NCBI RefSeq assembly: GCF_018829635.1
Contig: NZ_JAHKKG010000019.1
Location: 62,001-126,000, forward strand
Direction: 5' to 3'
DNA from: Paractinoplanes bogorensis
GTDB lineage: Bacteria; Actinomycetota; Actinomycetes; Mycobacteriales; Micromonosporaceae
Length of the DNA stretch: 64,000 nt
Shown here: in pieces, positions 34,462 through 43,396 of the stretch
How the letters are laid out: each line of letters begins with the position of its first letter
Position numbering within the stretch: position 1 is the first letter of the stretch
Made by a program: the position numbers and the translations under genes
Notes under the pieces: generated by a model
Told to the model about the DNA's origin: nothing
Databases searched by the model: none
What the model saw: only the letters and a program-made list of their open reading frames with translations

Positions 34462-35100
34462 TCAGTGCACGAGTGCGCGCCGGCGGACACCCAGCAGGCC
34501 GCCGGTTCCGATCAGCCAACTGACCGCGACGAACAACACCGCTCGCTCGACGAACGCGCCGAAGTCGCTGCGCCCGACGAACAGCATGAGCATCCCGAGG
34601 ATCGCGCCGAGCGGCACGGTCACGACCACCGCCACCCCGGCCAGGCGGCGCACGGCGGGACGCAGGTCGGCCAGCCACACCAGGGCCATCGCCCCGGCCA
34701 GCACGAGCATGCCGAGCACACTGGCCGCCGCGTGCACGACGTCGGCGAACGTGGTCGGTTCGTACGGCGGCAAGGGGCATCGGTCCGTGCACGCCACCAA
34801 CCCGGACGTGGCCGCCAGCACGGCCGCTGCGGTCAGGGCGGCCGAGACCGTACGGAGGGAACGCAGGGCTTGTCCCAGCAGAGCGACGCCTGCCGCGAGC
34901 AGGACCAGACCGGCGCGGTAGGGGATCGCGTACGGCTGGCCGGCCGTGCCCGCCTCGCTGACGTACCCGTCCCACCAGCTTCCCGGCGGCGCCACCAGGG
35001 CTACCAACATGACCAGGGAACCCGCGATCACAGCGACCGAACTGGCGAGCGCCATGACCCTGGACCGCGGCGAGCCCACGCCGAGTTGGTTGGTGGTCAC
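34462..35100 (-). CDS. DUF998-like membrane protein
   Basis: This is a 212-residue integral membrane protein with about six hydrophobic segments. It contains the YVSEAGTAGQPYA and CTDRCPLPPYEPTTFADVVHA features that I associate with DUF998 proteins, whose function is unknown. The two Cys in the second motif face the same loop. It is convergent with the XRE gene (14 bp apart) and runs in the same direction as the MarR gene, which ends the upstream unit. Confidence 0.7.
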   Translation of the reverse strand: MTTNQLGVGSPRSRVMALASSVAVIAGSLVMLVALVAPPGSWWDGYVSEAGTAGQPYAIPYRAGLVLLAAGVALLGQALRSLRTVSAALTAAAVLAATSGLVACTDRCPLPPYEPTTFADVVHAAASVLGMLVLAGAMALVWLADLRPAVRRLAGVAVVVTVPLGAILGMLMLFVGRSDFGAFVERAVLFVAVSWLIGTGGLLGVRRRALVH

Positions 35101-35107
35101 GCCCCCA

Positions 35108-35608
35108 TCATGATCGATCGGGTGGTGGGAGCGGCCGGGGGCCCAGCAGCGGGTCGTCGGGGTCGATGGCCCGCACCACCCGCCGGCCGATCTCGCGCAG
35201 ACCGCGCTGCTGGGCCCGGGTGAGCGGGTCGAAGACCAGTCGTTGCACCTCTTCGACGTGCCCGGGCGCGGTCGCGACCACCTTGTCCCAGCCCTCGTCG
35301 GTCAGGACGGCCAGGGTGAAGCGGCCGTCGCCGGGGTCGGGCGAGCGCCGGACCAGCCCGCGCTTCTCCAGCCGCGTGACCACCTGGGACAGCCGTGGCA
35401 GCGAGCCCGCGGCGAAATCGGCCAGCACGCTCATCCGCAGTGTGCGCCCGGGCGCCATGGACAGCCCGGCGAGCACCTGATATTCGAAGTGGCTCAGGCC
35501 CGCGTCCCGCTGGAGCTGGGCGTCGAGCGCCGCCGGCAGCCGCATCATCATGGCCAGCAGGGCGATCCAGGTCTGGTCCTGCTCGTCGTCGAGCCATCGC
35601 GCCGCCAT
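35108..35608 (-). CDS. MarR-family regulator
   Basis: This is a 166-residue winged-helix repressor. The DNA-binding core is clear (LSHFEYQVLAGLSMAPGRTL, then LPRLSQVVTRLEKRGLVRR, with the wing SPDPGDGRFTLAVLTDEG). I choose MAARWLDDEQ (35608) as the start because the frame further upstream runs through the DoxX gene on the other strand. Two palindromes in the gap to DoxX (35624-35647 and 35661-35676) are likely its operators, giving autoregulation and control of DoxX. Confidence 0.85.
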   Translation of the reverse strand: MAARWLDDEQDQTWIALLAMMMRLPAALDAQLQRDAGLSHFEYQVLAGLSMAPGRTLRMSVLADFAAGSLPRLSQVVTRLEKRGLVRRSPDPGDGRFTLAVLTDEGWDKVVATAPGHVEEVQRLVFDPLTRAQQRGLREIGRRVVRAIDPDDPLLGPRPLPPPDRS

Positions 35609-35623
35609 GCCCCGAGCGTAGCC

Positions 35624-35647
35624 GATCACTTGCGCCGTTAAGTGATC
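35624..35647. promoter_or_regulatory. MarR operator candidate 1
   Basis: GATCACTT (35624-35631) and AAGTGATC (35640-35647) are perfect inverted 8-mers separated by 8 bases, immediately upstream of the MarR start codon. Confidence 0.65.
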
Positions 35648-35660
35648 ACCGCGTACCTTC

Positions 35661-35676
35661 ACTTCACGCTTGAAGT
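35661..35676. promoter_or_regulatory. MarR operator candidate 2
   Basis: ACTTCA-CGCT-TGAAGT is an inverted 6-mer pair 23 bp upstream of the DoxX GTG. Its ACTT half matches the first site. Confidence 0.45.
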
Positions 35677-35698
35677 CATCGATCGGCCGGAGGGCCTC

Positions 35699-36073
35699 GT
35701 GAACGTCGTTTTGTGGATCATCGCCGGACTGCTCGCCGCCGCCTTCCTCGCCGCCGGTCTGATGAAGGTGGTGCAGCCCCGGGCCAAGCTGGCCGAGTCG
35801 GGGCTGGGCTGGGTCAACGACTACACCGACATCCAGGTCAAGCTGATCGGCGCGGTCGAGGTGCTGGCCGCGATCGGCCTGACCCTGCCCGCGCTGCTCG
35901 ACATCGCGCCGATCCTGGTCCCGCTGGCCGCCACCGGCCTGGTCATCATCATGGTCGGCGCGATCGTCGTGCACGCGCGCCGCAAGGAGAACCAGCCGTT
36001 GATCGCCAACGTGGTCCTGCTGATCCTGGCCGCCGTGGTCGCGTGGGGGCGCTTCGGGCCGTACGCGTTCTAA
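35699..36073 (+). CDS. DoxX-like membrane protein
   Basis: This is a 124-residue four-helix membrane protein of the DoxX/DoxD type (WIIAGLLAAAFLAAGLMKVV, then KLIGAVEVLAAIGLTLPALL). The GTG at 35699 has GGAGGG upstream. The same frame opens earlier, but that part overlaps the operators and lacks a ribosome-binding site. DoxX homologues are linked to redox or thiol stress. The divergent MarR regulator and the quinone-reductase-like gene 28 bp downstream support a stress-response unit. Confidence 0.78.
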   Translation: MNVVLWIIAGLLAAAFLAAGLMKVVQPRAKLAESGLGWVNDYTDIQVKLIGAVEVLAAIGLTLPALLDIAPILVPLAATGLVIIMVGAIVVHARRKENQPLIANVVLLILAAVVAWGRFGPYAF

Positions 36074-36101
36074 CAGCCCGCAACTGGGCACAATCGGGGG
36101 C

Positions 36102-37112
36102 ATGAAGGCGATCATCTACAGCGACAACGGCGGACCCGAGGTGCTGCGGCTCGTCGACCGGGAGGTGCCCGAGCCCGGCCCCGGCGAGGTCCGCGTACGG
36201 GTGGCCGTGTCGGGCGTCAACCCGACCGACTGGAAGACCCGGGCCGGCGCCACCAACCCGAAGCAGTTCCCCGAGGTCACCCCGCACCTCGACGGCGCCG
36301 GGACGATCGACGCGGTCGGCGCGGGTGTGGACGACAGCCGGGTCGGCCAGCGGGTCTGGGTGCTCATGGCCGCGGCCGGGCGGCCCACCGGCACCGCCGC
36401 CGAGTTCACCGTCGTCCCGGCCGGGCAGGCCGTGCCGCTGGGCGAGGCGAGCTTCGACGTCGGTGCCGCGCTCGGCGTGCCCGCCCTGACCGCGCACCGG
36501 GCGCTCACCGTGGCCGAGGACGGCCCGGGCCGGCTTCAGCCGGGCGCGCTCGACGGCAAGGTCGTGCTCGCCGCGGGCGGCGCGGGCGCGGTGGGTCACG
36601 CCGCGATCCAGCTCGCACGCTGGGCCGGCGCCACCGTGATCAGCACCGTCAGCGGTCCCGAAAAGGCCGCCCTCGCCACCGCGGCCGGCGCCCACCACGT
36701 CGTCAACTACCGCGCGGGCGACCCCGCAGCCGAGATCCGTGGCCTGGCCCCGGAGGGGGTCGACATCGTGGCCGAGGTCGCCCTGGGCGCCAACCTCGCC
36801 CTCGATCTGGCCGTGCTCAAGACCCGCGGCACGATCGCGACCTACGCCAACGACGGCGGCCAGCCGGTCGAGCTCGACGTCCGGCAGAACATGAACCTGA
36901 ACAGCCGGTTCCAGTTCCTGGTGCTCTACACCGTCGGCGTGCAGGCGATCACGGCCGGCATCGAGGACGTCGCGGCCGCCGTCGCCGACGGCGCGCTGCC
37001 GGTGGGTGAGGAGCACGGCCTGCCGCTCGTCCGCTTCCCGCTCGACCGCACCGGCGAGGCGCACCAGGCGGTCGAGAACGGCACCGTCGGGAAAGTGCTG
37101 GTGGAGATCTAA
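36102..37112 (+). CDS. NADPH:quinone reductase-like MDR oxidoreductase
   Basis: This is a 336-residue zinc-independent medium-chain dehydrogenase/reductase of the quinone oxidoreductase type. The N-terminal GroES-like domain has EVPEPGPGEVRVRVAVSGVN and PTDWKTRAG. The nucleotide-binding motif is AAGGAGAVGHAAIQLARWAG. The zinc-binding residues of alcohol dehydrogenases are absent. It likely reduces quinones or enones. It is in the same direction as DoxX and may share the MarR-regulated promoter. The 3' end overlaps the convergent lycopene cyclase gene by 4 bp. Confidence 0.85.
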   Translation: MKAIIYSDNGGPEVLRLVDREVPEPGPGEVRVRVAVSGVNPTDWKTRAGATNPKQFPEVTPHLDGAGTIDAVGAGVDDSRVGQRVWVLMAAAGRPTGTAAEFTVVPAGQAVPLGEASFDVGAALGVPALTAHRALTVAEDGPGRLQPGALDGKVVLAAGGAGAVGHAAIQLARWAGATVISTVSGPEKAALATAAGAHHVVNYRAGDPAAEIRGLAPEGVDIVAEVALGANLALDLAVLKTRGTIATYANDGGQPVELDVRQNMNLNSRFQFLVLYTVGVQAITAGIEDVAAAVADGALPVGEEHGLPLVRFPLDRTGEAHQAVENGTVGKVLVEI

Positions 37113-38248
37113 AAAACAGCTCGGGTCATCGGCACCAAAGGGGTCGACGCCATCAGCCGCAGATCCTCGGCCATCGACGTCGTGCCGTCGAGGAAACGCA
37201 GCACCAGCGACGCCGGGTTCCGGTCGAAGAGCCGCTCGAAGAAGGCGACCCCGTCGACCAGCCCGCGGTCGAGCGCGCGCAACTGCACCGAGTCCATCCA
37301 CAGGTGCCGGGCCGGATAGGGCGGGTCCGGCACCGGCGGCCTTCCGGCGGCGACCTCGCGCGCGATCTGGTCGGCCTGCCGGGCCATGGCCGAGAACGTG
37401 AAGCCGGTCGACGGCCGCGTCGCCCCACCGGCCGTGCCGAGCCGCACCACACGCGGCGACGGCCGGGACTCGAACGGGCCGTCGGTCATCGGGATCACGC
37501 CGTCCTCGACCTCGCGGACGCGGAAGTCGGCGAGATCCAACCCGAGCAGATCCAGGTAACCGTGCAGCGCCGCGTCGTACTCGGGGCCGCTCAGCCGGGC
37601 CGGCGAGAACTCGGTGTACTCGACCAGCGCGAACCGGTCGCTCACCGGCAGCACGTACCCGAACGACACGCCACGAGCCGGCTGCGGCGTCCGGAAGTCC
37701 ATCAGCACGGCCCGATCCGGATCGAACCGCGGCCGGTCCGACTCGAGCCACCAGCCCCGGAAGTGCTGCAACCAGTTGGTCCGTCCGGGCCGCTCCGGCG
37801 GGCGGGGGCGAGAATCAAGAGCCCATTTCCCCCGTACGATCGGAGCCCCGCCCGGATCGGTCACGACCACCCGGTCACCGTCGTCGTCGACCCGGCCGGC
37901 CTCCGTCGTCACGCGTACCGCGTCGAGGGTCTTCTCCGCCTGCCCGGCCAGCTCGTAGAGGGGCGCCGAGCGCAGCATCGCGTACCGCATCGGGGCCAGC
38001 GACAGCACCCGCCGCCCGGCCGGGGTCACCACGTCGACGTCGTTCCAGCTCGCGCTGAGCAGCGGGTCGAGTTCCGTGCCGGGCGAGCCCCAGAACGCCC
38101 ACGTCCGATCCTGGCCGCGCTTGTGCACGGGGTCGACGATCGCCACCCGTACGGGAGAAGGGTTGAGACGCCCCAGCGCCGCGAGCACGAGCGAGGCCGC
38201 ACCGCCCCCACCGACCAGCACGAGATCGACATCGACGGGGGAGCTCAC
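37109..38248 (-). CDS. crtY: lycopene cyclase (CrtY/CrtL type)
   Basis: This is a 379-residue FAD-dependent lycopene cyclase with an N-terminal dinucleotide motif (VDLVLVGGGGAASLVLAALG). Family motifs are WAFWGS, VLMDFRTPQ, GVSFGYVLPVSDRFALVEYTEF and GGATRPSTGFTFSAMARQAD. It converts linear lycopene ends into rings. No other carotenoid gene (phytoene synthase, desaturase) is in the window, so the rest of the pathway must be elsewhere. It follows the large unknown gene by 23 bp on the same strand. Confidence 0.85.
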   Translation of the reverse strand: MSSPVDVDLVLVGGGGAASLVLAALGRLNPSPVRVAIVDPVHKRGQDRTWAFWGSPGTELDPLLSASWNDVDVVTPAGRRVLSLAPMRYAMLRSAPLYELAGQAEKTLDAVRVTTEAGRVDDDGDRVVVTDPGGAPIVRGKWALDSRPRPPERPGRTNWLQHFRGWWLESDRPRFDPDRAVLMDFRTPQPARGVSFGYVLPVSDRFALVEYTEFSPARLSGPEYDAALHGYLDLLGLDLADFRVREVEDGVIPMTDGPFESRPSPRVVRLGTAGGATRPSTGFTFSAMARQADQIAREVAAGRPPVPDPPYPARHLWMDSVQLRALDRGLVDGVAFFERLFDRNPASLVLRFLDGTTSMAEDLRLMASTPLVPMTRAVF

Positions 38249-38271
38249 CGTTGCAGCCTACGCAGGCCGGG

Positions 38272-40035
38272 TCAGGACACGACGCGGTAGCCCAGGCCGG
38301 CCTCCTCGATGCGGGCCAGGTCGGCCTGGGTGATGCCGTGGCCGGTGAAGCGCTCGACGCCCACCAGTCCACGTTCGGCGAACTCGCCCATCCGCTCGAA
38401 GTCGAGACCGGCCAGGGCCGCGCTGACCTCGGGCGGGAGATCCTCCTCCTCGGGATGTTCGAAGGTGGCCAGCAGCCGGCCCCGCTCGGCGAACGAGTGC
38501 CGGGTGACGGCGTTGACGTTCCAGTACATGCTGGCCGCCCGGCCCCCGGACGACGCTGCTTCCAGCACGCGGGACTCGGCGCCCTCGTAGCCGTTGAACT
38601 CCACGACCAGCACCGCGCCGCCGGTCTCGAGCACGGTGACCCAGGGGCCGACGCCGTAGTCGAACTCCTCGTCCAGCTCGCGCTGGATGTCGCCGAACGG
38701 CTGGGGGCGGGCGGGGTCGGCGCCGAACGCCCGCAGCACCTGCTCCCGGGTCGACCCGGTGACGACCGTGACCGTCGCCGCCTCGACCAGCGAGCTGCGG
38801 CGGATCCACCGGTACGCCTGCTCGGGCCGGGGCACGCGCACCGGTTCCACCTCGCCGCGCAGCCGGTGGCCGAGCCGGTCGGTCCGCCGGTGCACGCGCT
38901 CCGGCTCGGCGGGCCCGCTCCACACACTGATCTTGTAGCTTTCGTCCGCGTCGTCGTCCCGGCCGCGAGCGTGCACGCGGACCCGATAGTCGCCGGGCCA
39001 CGGCGGCGTGATGTGCCGTGGCCCGAGGTCGTCGTCATAGGGTCCGCTCACCGAGGCGCCGCCCTCGGTGGCGTGCCAGCTGACGTCGACGACTTCTTCC
39101 CAGCCGGCGTCGATCTCGTCCGGGGGCCCGTCGAGCATGTTCATTTCGATCTCGACCTGACCCTCGGCGACGCCGGTCCGGATCACGACGCCGCCGTCGG
39201 TCACTGCGGCCAGCCCGTTCGTGCGGAAGTCGACCGTTTCCGGCAGGCCGTGCTCGACCAGTCCGAAACGGTGGCCGGCCACCGCCGCATAGGCGGACGA
39301 GAAGACGAAGGGGACGTACTCGGCCCGGCGCTTGGCCAGGGCCGCCTCGGCGTACCGCGGTGGCATGGACGACTCGCCGAGCAGCACCGCGGCCACCCCG
39401 GCCGCCATGCCGACGGAGGCCGCCGCGGGATCGGCGAGCGCCGACAGGCCCGATCGGTACGCCACCGCGCCGGCGACGGCCACGCTCAGGCCCAGGAAGG
39501 CGGCGCCGTGCGCGGCGGCGATCGCGTCCTCGTCGACCACGTCGGCCGGCACGGCGAGCAGCGGAGTGATTCCGGGGTGAGCGGCCAGCTCGCGTACGAG
39601 ATCGGCGGTGCGGTCGACCAGGCCCGGGCGGAGGCGGTCGAGCAGCGACGCGGCCGTCCACGCCTCGCTCTGTTCGTGGCCGCCGCTGACCGAGAAGTAC
39701 CCGAACTCGTCGGGCGGTCCTGGGATGCCGTCGAGCAGGTCCGGCGCCTCGCCCCACGGATAGGCTCCGATCGCCAGCTCGAGGGCTCCGAGCAGGCGTT
39801 CCGACGTCAGCCGGCCCACCCTGTCCAGGGCGACCAGCGCGGCCGGGTCGTCCGGGGCGAAGCTCTCGAACGCGACGTACGGAAAGGCGTCTTCCGGGAA
39901 GGGGGCCGATTCGGGCCGCCCGGAAGCACCGAGGCGGCCGAGCACCCGCGCCGGCGCGGCGGGCACCCGCTCCACGAAGTGCGGCATCGCGGCCGCCACG
40001 AACGTTGCCAGCGCGTCCCCGGTCACCATGATCAC
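38272..40035 (-). CDS. large protein of unknown function, DUF6461-like C terminus
   Basis: This is a 587-residue soluble protein with no signal peptide. I see three parts: a helical N-terminal region (1-270) with an Ala-rich internal stretch, a beta-rich middle (about 275-410) with Trp/Asp motifs such as ITPPWPGDYRVRVHARGRDD, and a C-terminal part (about 420-587). The C-terminal part has VTVVTGSTREQVLRAFGADP, VEFNGYEGAESRVLEAAS and GRAASMYWNVNAVTR. The C-terminal block resembles DUF6461-type actinobacterial proteins, and the middle part looks like an immunity or contractile-system-associated beta domain. The start is GTG 40035 or ATG 40029. No function can be assigned. Confidence 0.6.
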   Translation of the reverse strand: MIMVTGDALATFVAAAMPHFVERVPAAPARVLGRLGASGRPESAPFPEDAFPYVAFESFAPDDPAALVALDRVGRLTSERLLGALELAIGAYPWGEAPDLLDGIPGPPDEFGYFSVSGGHEQSEAWTAASLLDRLRPGLVDRTADLVRELAAHPGITPLLAVPADVVDEDAIAAAHGAAFLGLSVAVAGAVAYRSGLSALADPAAASVGMAAGVAAVLLGESSMPPRYAEAALAKRRAEYVPFVFSSAYAAVAGHRFGLVEHGLPETVDFRTNGLAAVTDGGVVIRTGVAEGQVEIEMNMLDGPPDEIDAGWEEVVDVSWHATEGGASVSGPYDDDLGPRHITPPWPGDYRVRVHARGRDDDADESYKISVWSGPAEPERVHRRTDRLGHRLRGEVEPVRVPRPEQAYRWIRRSSLVEAATVTVVTGSTREQVLRAFGADPARPQPFGDIQRELDEEFDYGVGPWVTVLETGGAVLVVEFNGYEGAESRVLEAASSGGRAASMYWNVNAVTRHSFAERGRLLATFEHPEEEDLPPEVSAALAGLDFERMGEFAERGLVGVERFTGHGITQADLARIEEAGLGYRVVS

Positions 40036-40074
40036 CCTAGTCGCCGCGCCCCGGCCGCGCGCCGGAGACAGAAA

Positions 40075-40106
40075 GGCGCCGCCCGGACCGGGGTCCGGGC
40101 GGCGCC
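40075..40106 (-). terminator. terminator of the OpuC-type operon
   Basis: A perfect 15-bp GC stem (GGCGCCGCCCGGACC with its complement, 2-nt apex) is followed on the minus strand by TTTCTGTC. It lies 17 bp beyond the binding-protein stop. Confidence 0.85.
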
Positions 40107-40122
40107 GTCGTCGAACTACGGG

Positions 40123-41055
40123 TCAGGCGAGACCGTTCTCGGTCAGCCAGCCCTTGGCCACGGCGGCCGTGTCCTGCTTGTCCACCTGGACCTTGGCCAG
40201 CGTGCTGGTCAGGTTTTCGGTGGTCAGCTTGGCCGAGACCGCGTTGAGCGCACCGGTGACGGTCGGGTTGTTGGCCGTCGTGCGGATCAGCGGAATGATG
40301 TTCTCGGCCAGGTAGAGGCTCTTGGTGTCCTCGAGCACGACGAACTTGTTGGTCACGATCGACGAGTCGGTCGAGAAGATGTTGCCGACCTGGATCTGGT
40401 TCTTGACCAGGGCGTTGACGGTCAGCGGGCCACCGGCGTCGAGCGGCTTGAACTCCTTGAACTCGATGCCGTAGACCTCCTTGAGGCCCTTGAGACCCTG
40501 GTACCGCTCCTGCCACTCGGGGCCGGCCCCGATGACCAGATCCTTGGCGACCGGCTTGAGATCGTCGATCGTCTTCAGGCTGTACTTGGAGGCGGTGTCG
40601 GCGGTGACGGTGAGCGTGTCCTTGTCCTCCGCGGGGGACTGCTCGAGCACCTCGGTGCCCGACGGCAGCACCTTCTTGAGCGCGCCCAGCACGTCTTCGG
40701 GCTTGCTCACGCCCTCGGGCGCGCCGCCCGACGACAGGGCCGACAGCAGGGCGCCGTTGTACTCGGGGAGCAGGTCGATCGAGCCGTCCTGCAGCGCCTT
40801 GAGGTAGAGCTCGCGGGCGCCGATGTTGAACTGGCGCTTCACGGTCACGCCCTTGGCCTCGAGGGCCTGCGAGTAGATCTCGGCGAGCAGCTCGCTCTCG
40901 GCGAAGTTGGCCGAGCCGACCGTGATGGTGCCGGGGGCGGCGCTGCTGCCGGTGTCGTCGTTGGACAGCGGGTCGCTGCCGCCGCCGCAGGCGGTGAGGC
41001 CGAGCGTGAGAGCTAAGCCGGCGATGGCCGCGCCGGCGGTACGCAAACGTGACAT
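40123..41055 (-). CDS. OpuC/EgtU-type quaternary-amine binding lipoprotein
   Basis: This is a 310-residue substrate-binding lipoprotein with lipobox LTAC (Cys23) and the OpuAC/OpuCC pattern (ITVGSANFAESELLAEIYSQ, LDLLPEYNGALL-like SIDLLPEYNGALLS, DAGGPLTVNALVKNQIQVGN). The family binds glycine betaine, choline, carnitine and, in some members, ergothioneine. ATG 41055 is preceded by AAAGGTCC; a GTG at 41070 is possible. It is the last gene of a four-gene importer operon and is followed by a strong terminator. Confidence 0.87.
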   Translation of the reverse strand: MSRLRTAGAAIAGLALTLGLTACGGGSDPLSNDDTGSSAAPGTITVGSANFAESELLAEIYSQALEAKGVTVKRQFNIGARELYLKALQDGSIDLLPEYNGALLSALSSGGAPEGVSKPEDVLGALKKVLPSGTEVLEQSPAEDKDTLTVTADTASKYSLKTIDDLKPVAKDLVIGAGPEWQERYQGLKGLKEVYGIEFKEFKPLDAGGPLTVNALVKNQIQVGNIFSTDSSIVTNKFVVLEDTKSLYLAENIIPLIRTTANNPTVTGALNAVSAKLTTENLTSTLAKVQVDKQDTAAVAKGWLTENGLA

Positions 41056-41066
41056 GGTTGGACCTT

Positions 41067-41723
41067 TCACTTGGAAGCCCGGACACCCGGGGAGACGATC
41101 CAGCGCTGTGCGAGCGCCAGGATCAGGTCGAGCAAGACCGCCAGCACCGCGACGACGATGGCGCCGGCCAGCACTCGGGAGTAGTCGTTGACGGCCAGGC
41201 CGTCGATCAGGAGCCGGCCGAGACCTCCGAGGCCGACCGAGGCGGCCACCGTCGCGGTGGCGACCACCTGCAGGGCGGCGCTGCGGAAGCCGCTCATCAG
41301 CACCGGCAACGCCATCGGCAGCTCCACCCGGAACAGCACCTGCATCGGCCGCATGCCGACACCCCGCGCGGCGTCCACCACCGAGTGGTCCAGAGTGCGC
41401 AGACCAGCGTACGCGGAAGTCAGGATCGGCGGGATCACCAGCACGGTGAGCGCGATCAGCACCGGGAGCAGCCCCAGGCCGAGCAGCGTCACCATCAGCA
41501 TCAGCAGGCCCAGCGTGGGCAGCGACCGGCCGGCGTTGCCCGCGTTGATGGCGATGAACGAGCCCCGCCCGGTGTGCCCGATGAAGAGGCCGACCGGCAA
41601 CGCGATGATCGTGCCGAGAACGAGCGCGAGCAGCACGTACCAGAGGTGGGACACGATCAGCTGCGGGATGCTGCCGGTCGAGAAGTCCCAGTGCGCCGGG
41701 TCGAACAGGTAGGTGAGGTTCAC
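41067..41723 (-). CDS. OpuC-type ABC permease (second)
   Basis: This is a 218-residue permease with about five hydrophobic segments. The family motif is AGNAGRSLPTLGLLMLM, followed by VVDAARGVGMRPMQVLFRVE, which is the EAA loop, and SVGLGGLGRLLIDGL. The GTG start overlaps the stop of the first permease (GTGA). The gene order ATPase-permease-permease-binding protein differs from Bacillus OpuCABCD, where the binding protein lies between the permeases. Confidence 0.87.
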   Translation of the reverse strand: MNLTYLFDPAHWDFSTGSIPQLIVSHLWYVLLALVLGTIIALPVGLFIGHTGRGSFIAINAGNAGRSLPTLGLLMLMVTLLGLGLLPVLIALTVLVIPPILTSAYAGLRTLDHSVVDAARGVGMRPMQVLFRVELPMALPVLMSGFRSAALQVVATATVAASVGLGGLGRLLIDGLAVNDYSRVLAGAIVVAVLAVLLDLILALAQRWIVSPGVRASK

Positions 41724-42370
41724 GCCCGGCCTCCCTGGAAGCGGGTCCACGGGGTGACCGCGCGCTGGATCAGCACGATGATCAGGTCGGCCACACCGGC
41801 CAGCAGCACCGACAGGATGATGCCGACCAGGATGGGCTGGATGTAGAACAGCTGGAAGCCGCGGGTGAACAGCTGGCCGAGGCCGCCGATGCCGATCAGC
41901 GCGCCGACGCTGACCAGGCTGATGTTGGAGACCGTGGCGACCCGCAGGCCGGCCAGGATCACCGGCAGCGCGACCGGCAGCTCCACATCGATCAGCCGGC
42001 GGAAGCGGCGGTAGCCCATCGCGGTGGCCGACTCGGTGACCAGGCGGTCGACCGAGCGAAGACCGTCCGCCACCGTACGGGCGAGCAGCGCCACGGTGTA
42101 GATGGTCAGCGCGACCACGATGTTCAGCGGCGACAGGATCTTCGTGCCCAGCACCACCGGCAGGAACACGAACAGCGCCAGCGACGGGATCGAGTAGAGC
42201 ACCCCGGCCACGTTGACCAGCGGGTGGTAGAGCCACGGGAACCGCACCCCGAGGTAGCCGATCGGCAGCGCCAGCAGGAAGCCGAGCACCACCGGGATCA
42301 GCGCGAGCGCGATGTGCTGGCGCAGCGCGGCCCAGATGATCTCGGAGTTGTTCGAGAGGTAAGTGATCAT
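41720..42370 (-). CDS. OpuC-type ABC permease (first)
   Basis: This is a 216-residue permease with about five hydrophobic segments. It contains YSIPSLALFVFLPVVLG, VTESATAMGYRRFRRLIDVE in the EAA loop and LIGIGGLGQLFTRGF. It shares the family fold with the other permease but is clearly a different paralogue, so the importer is heterodimeric. ATG 42370 overlaps the ATPase stop. Confidence 0.87.
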   Translation of the reverse strand: MITYLSNNSEIIWAALRQHIALALIPVVLGFLLALPIGYLGVRFPWLYHPLVNVAGVLYSIPSLALFVFLPVVLGTKILSPLNIVVALTIYTVALLARTVADGLRSVDRLVTESATAMGYRRFRRLIDVELPVALPVILAGLRVATVSNISLVSVGALIGIGGLGQLFTRGFQLFYIQPILVGIILSVLLAGVADLIIVLIQRAVTPWTRFQGGRA

Positions 42371-43377
42371 GAGGCGCGCCGGGCCGCCAGGTAGTCGGCG
42401 AGGTCGTGGTGGCGCACCACGCCGTCGGCCTTGCCGTCCCCGTTGACCCGCACCGCGGTGCCGACCGGCGAGGTGATCGCCAGGTCGGTGACCAGCCGCA
42501 GGGAGTCGGACGAGGTGAACGTGCCACCGGTCGGCAGGACCTGCGACCCGGAGCGCCAGCCCGAGGGCCGACCGGCCTCGTCGAGCACGAGGTCGTCGGG
42601 GAGGGCGGCCACGGGCAGCTCGGCCGCGGTGTCGAAGGACAGGCTCCGGATGCCGCGGTCGCGCCCCACGAACTCGGCCACGAAGTCGTCGGCCGGGGCC
42701 ACCAGCAGCTCCTGCGGGGTGGCGACCTGGGCCAGCACGCCGCCCTGGCGGAAGATCGCGACGACGTCGCCCAGCTTGATGGCCTCGTCGATGTCGTGCG
42801 TGACCATCGCGATGGTCTTGCCGAGATCCTGCTGCAGGCGCAGGAACTCGCGGTGCAGCTGCTCGCGCACGACCGGGTCGACCGCGCTGAACGGCTCGTC
42901 CATCAGCATGACGGGCGGGTCGGCGGCCAGGGCCCGGGCCACGCCGACGCGCTGCTGCTGACCGCCGGAGAGCTGGGCCGGGTAGCGCTTGGCGAACTCC
43001 TCGGACAGCCCCACGCGCTCGAGCAGGCCCAGGGCGGCGGTGCGGGCCTCGCGGCGGGTCTTGCCGAGCAGCACCGGCACGGTGGCGACGTTGTCGAGCA
43101 CCGTACGGTGCGGGAACAGCCCGGCGTTCTGGATCACGTAGCCGATGCCGCGGCGCAGCAGGGCCTCGTCCTGACCCGCGATGTCCTTGCCGTCGATCAG
43201 GACGCGCCCCGAGGTCGGGCTGATCATGCGGTTGATCATGCGCAGTGAGGTGGTCTTGCCGCAGCCGGACGGCCCGACCAGCACCGTCAGCTTGCCCGTG
43301 GGGAGCTCGAGCGAGACGTGGTCGACCGCGGTGCCGCCGCCGGGATAGACCTTCACGACGTCATCGAATGTGATCAT
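42367..43377 (-). CDS. OpuC-type ABC ATPase
   Basis: This is a 336-residue ATPase with Walker A GPSGCGKTTS, signature QLSGGQQQRVGVARALA, Walker B PVMLMDEPFSAVDP and switch His THDIDEA. It continues past the nucleotide-binding domain into a degenerate CBS-like C-terminal region (about 250-335), as in OpuCA proteins, where it senses ionic strength. It is the first gene of the operon. Its start is 17 bp from the AT-rich palindrome shared with the divergent lyase gene. Confidence 0.88.
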   Translation of the reverse strand: MITFDDVVKVYPGGGTAVDHVSLELPTGKLTVLVGPSGCGKTTSLRMINRMISPTSGRVLIDGKDIAGQDEALLRRGIGYVIQNAGLFPHRTVLDNVATVPVLLGKTRREARTAALGLLERVGLSEEFAKRYPAQLSGGQQQRVGVARALAADPPVMLMDEPFSAVDPVVREQLHREFLRLQQDLGKTIAMVTHDIDEAIKLGDVVAIFRQGGVLAQVATPQELLVAPADDFVAEFVGRDRGIRSLSFDTAAELPVAALPDDLVLDEAGRPSGWRSGSQVLPTGGTFTSSDSLRLVTDLAITSPVGTAVRVNGDGKADGVVRHHDLADYLAARRAS

Positions 43378-43396
43378 GGCACTCCCGCGGCAGATT

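Noticed and set aside
37109..38248. Carotenoid biosynthesis cluster around the lycopene cyclase
   Set aside because: No phytoene synthase, desaturase or isoprenoid gene lies nearby, so only the single gene is reported.
40123..43377. Pure osmoprotection transporter
   Set aside because: It remains possible, but the divergent lyase with shared palindrome makes a catabolic substrate at least as likely, so osmoprotection is not stated as the function.
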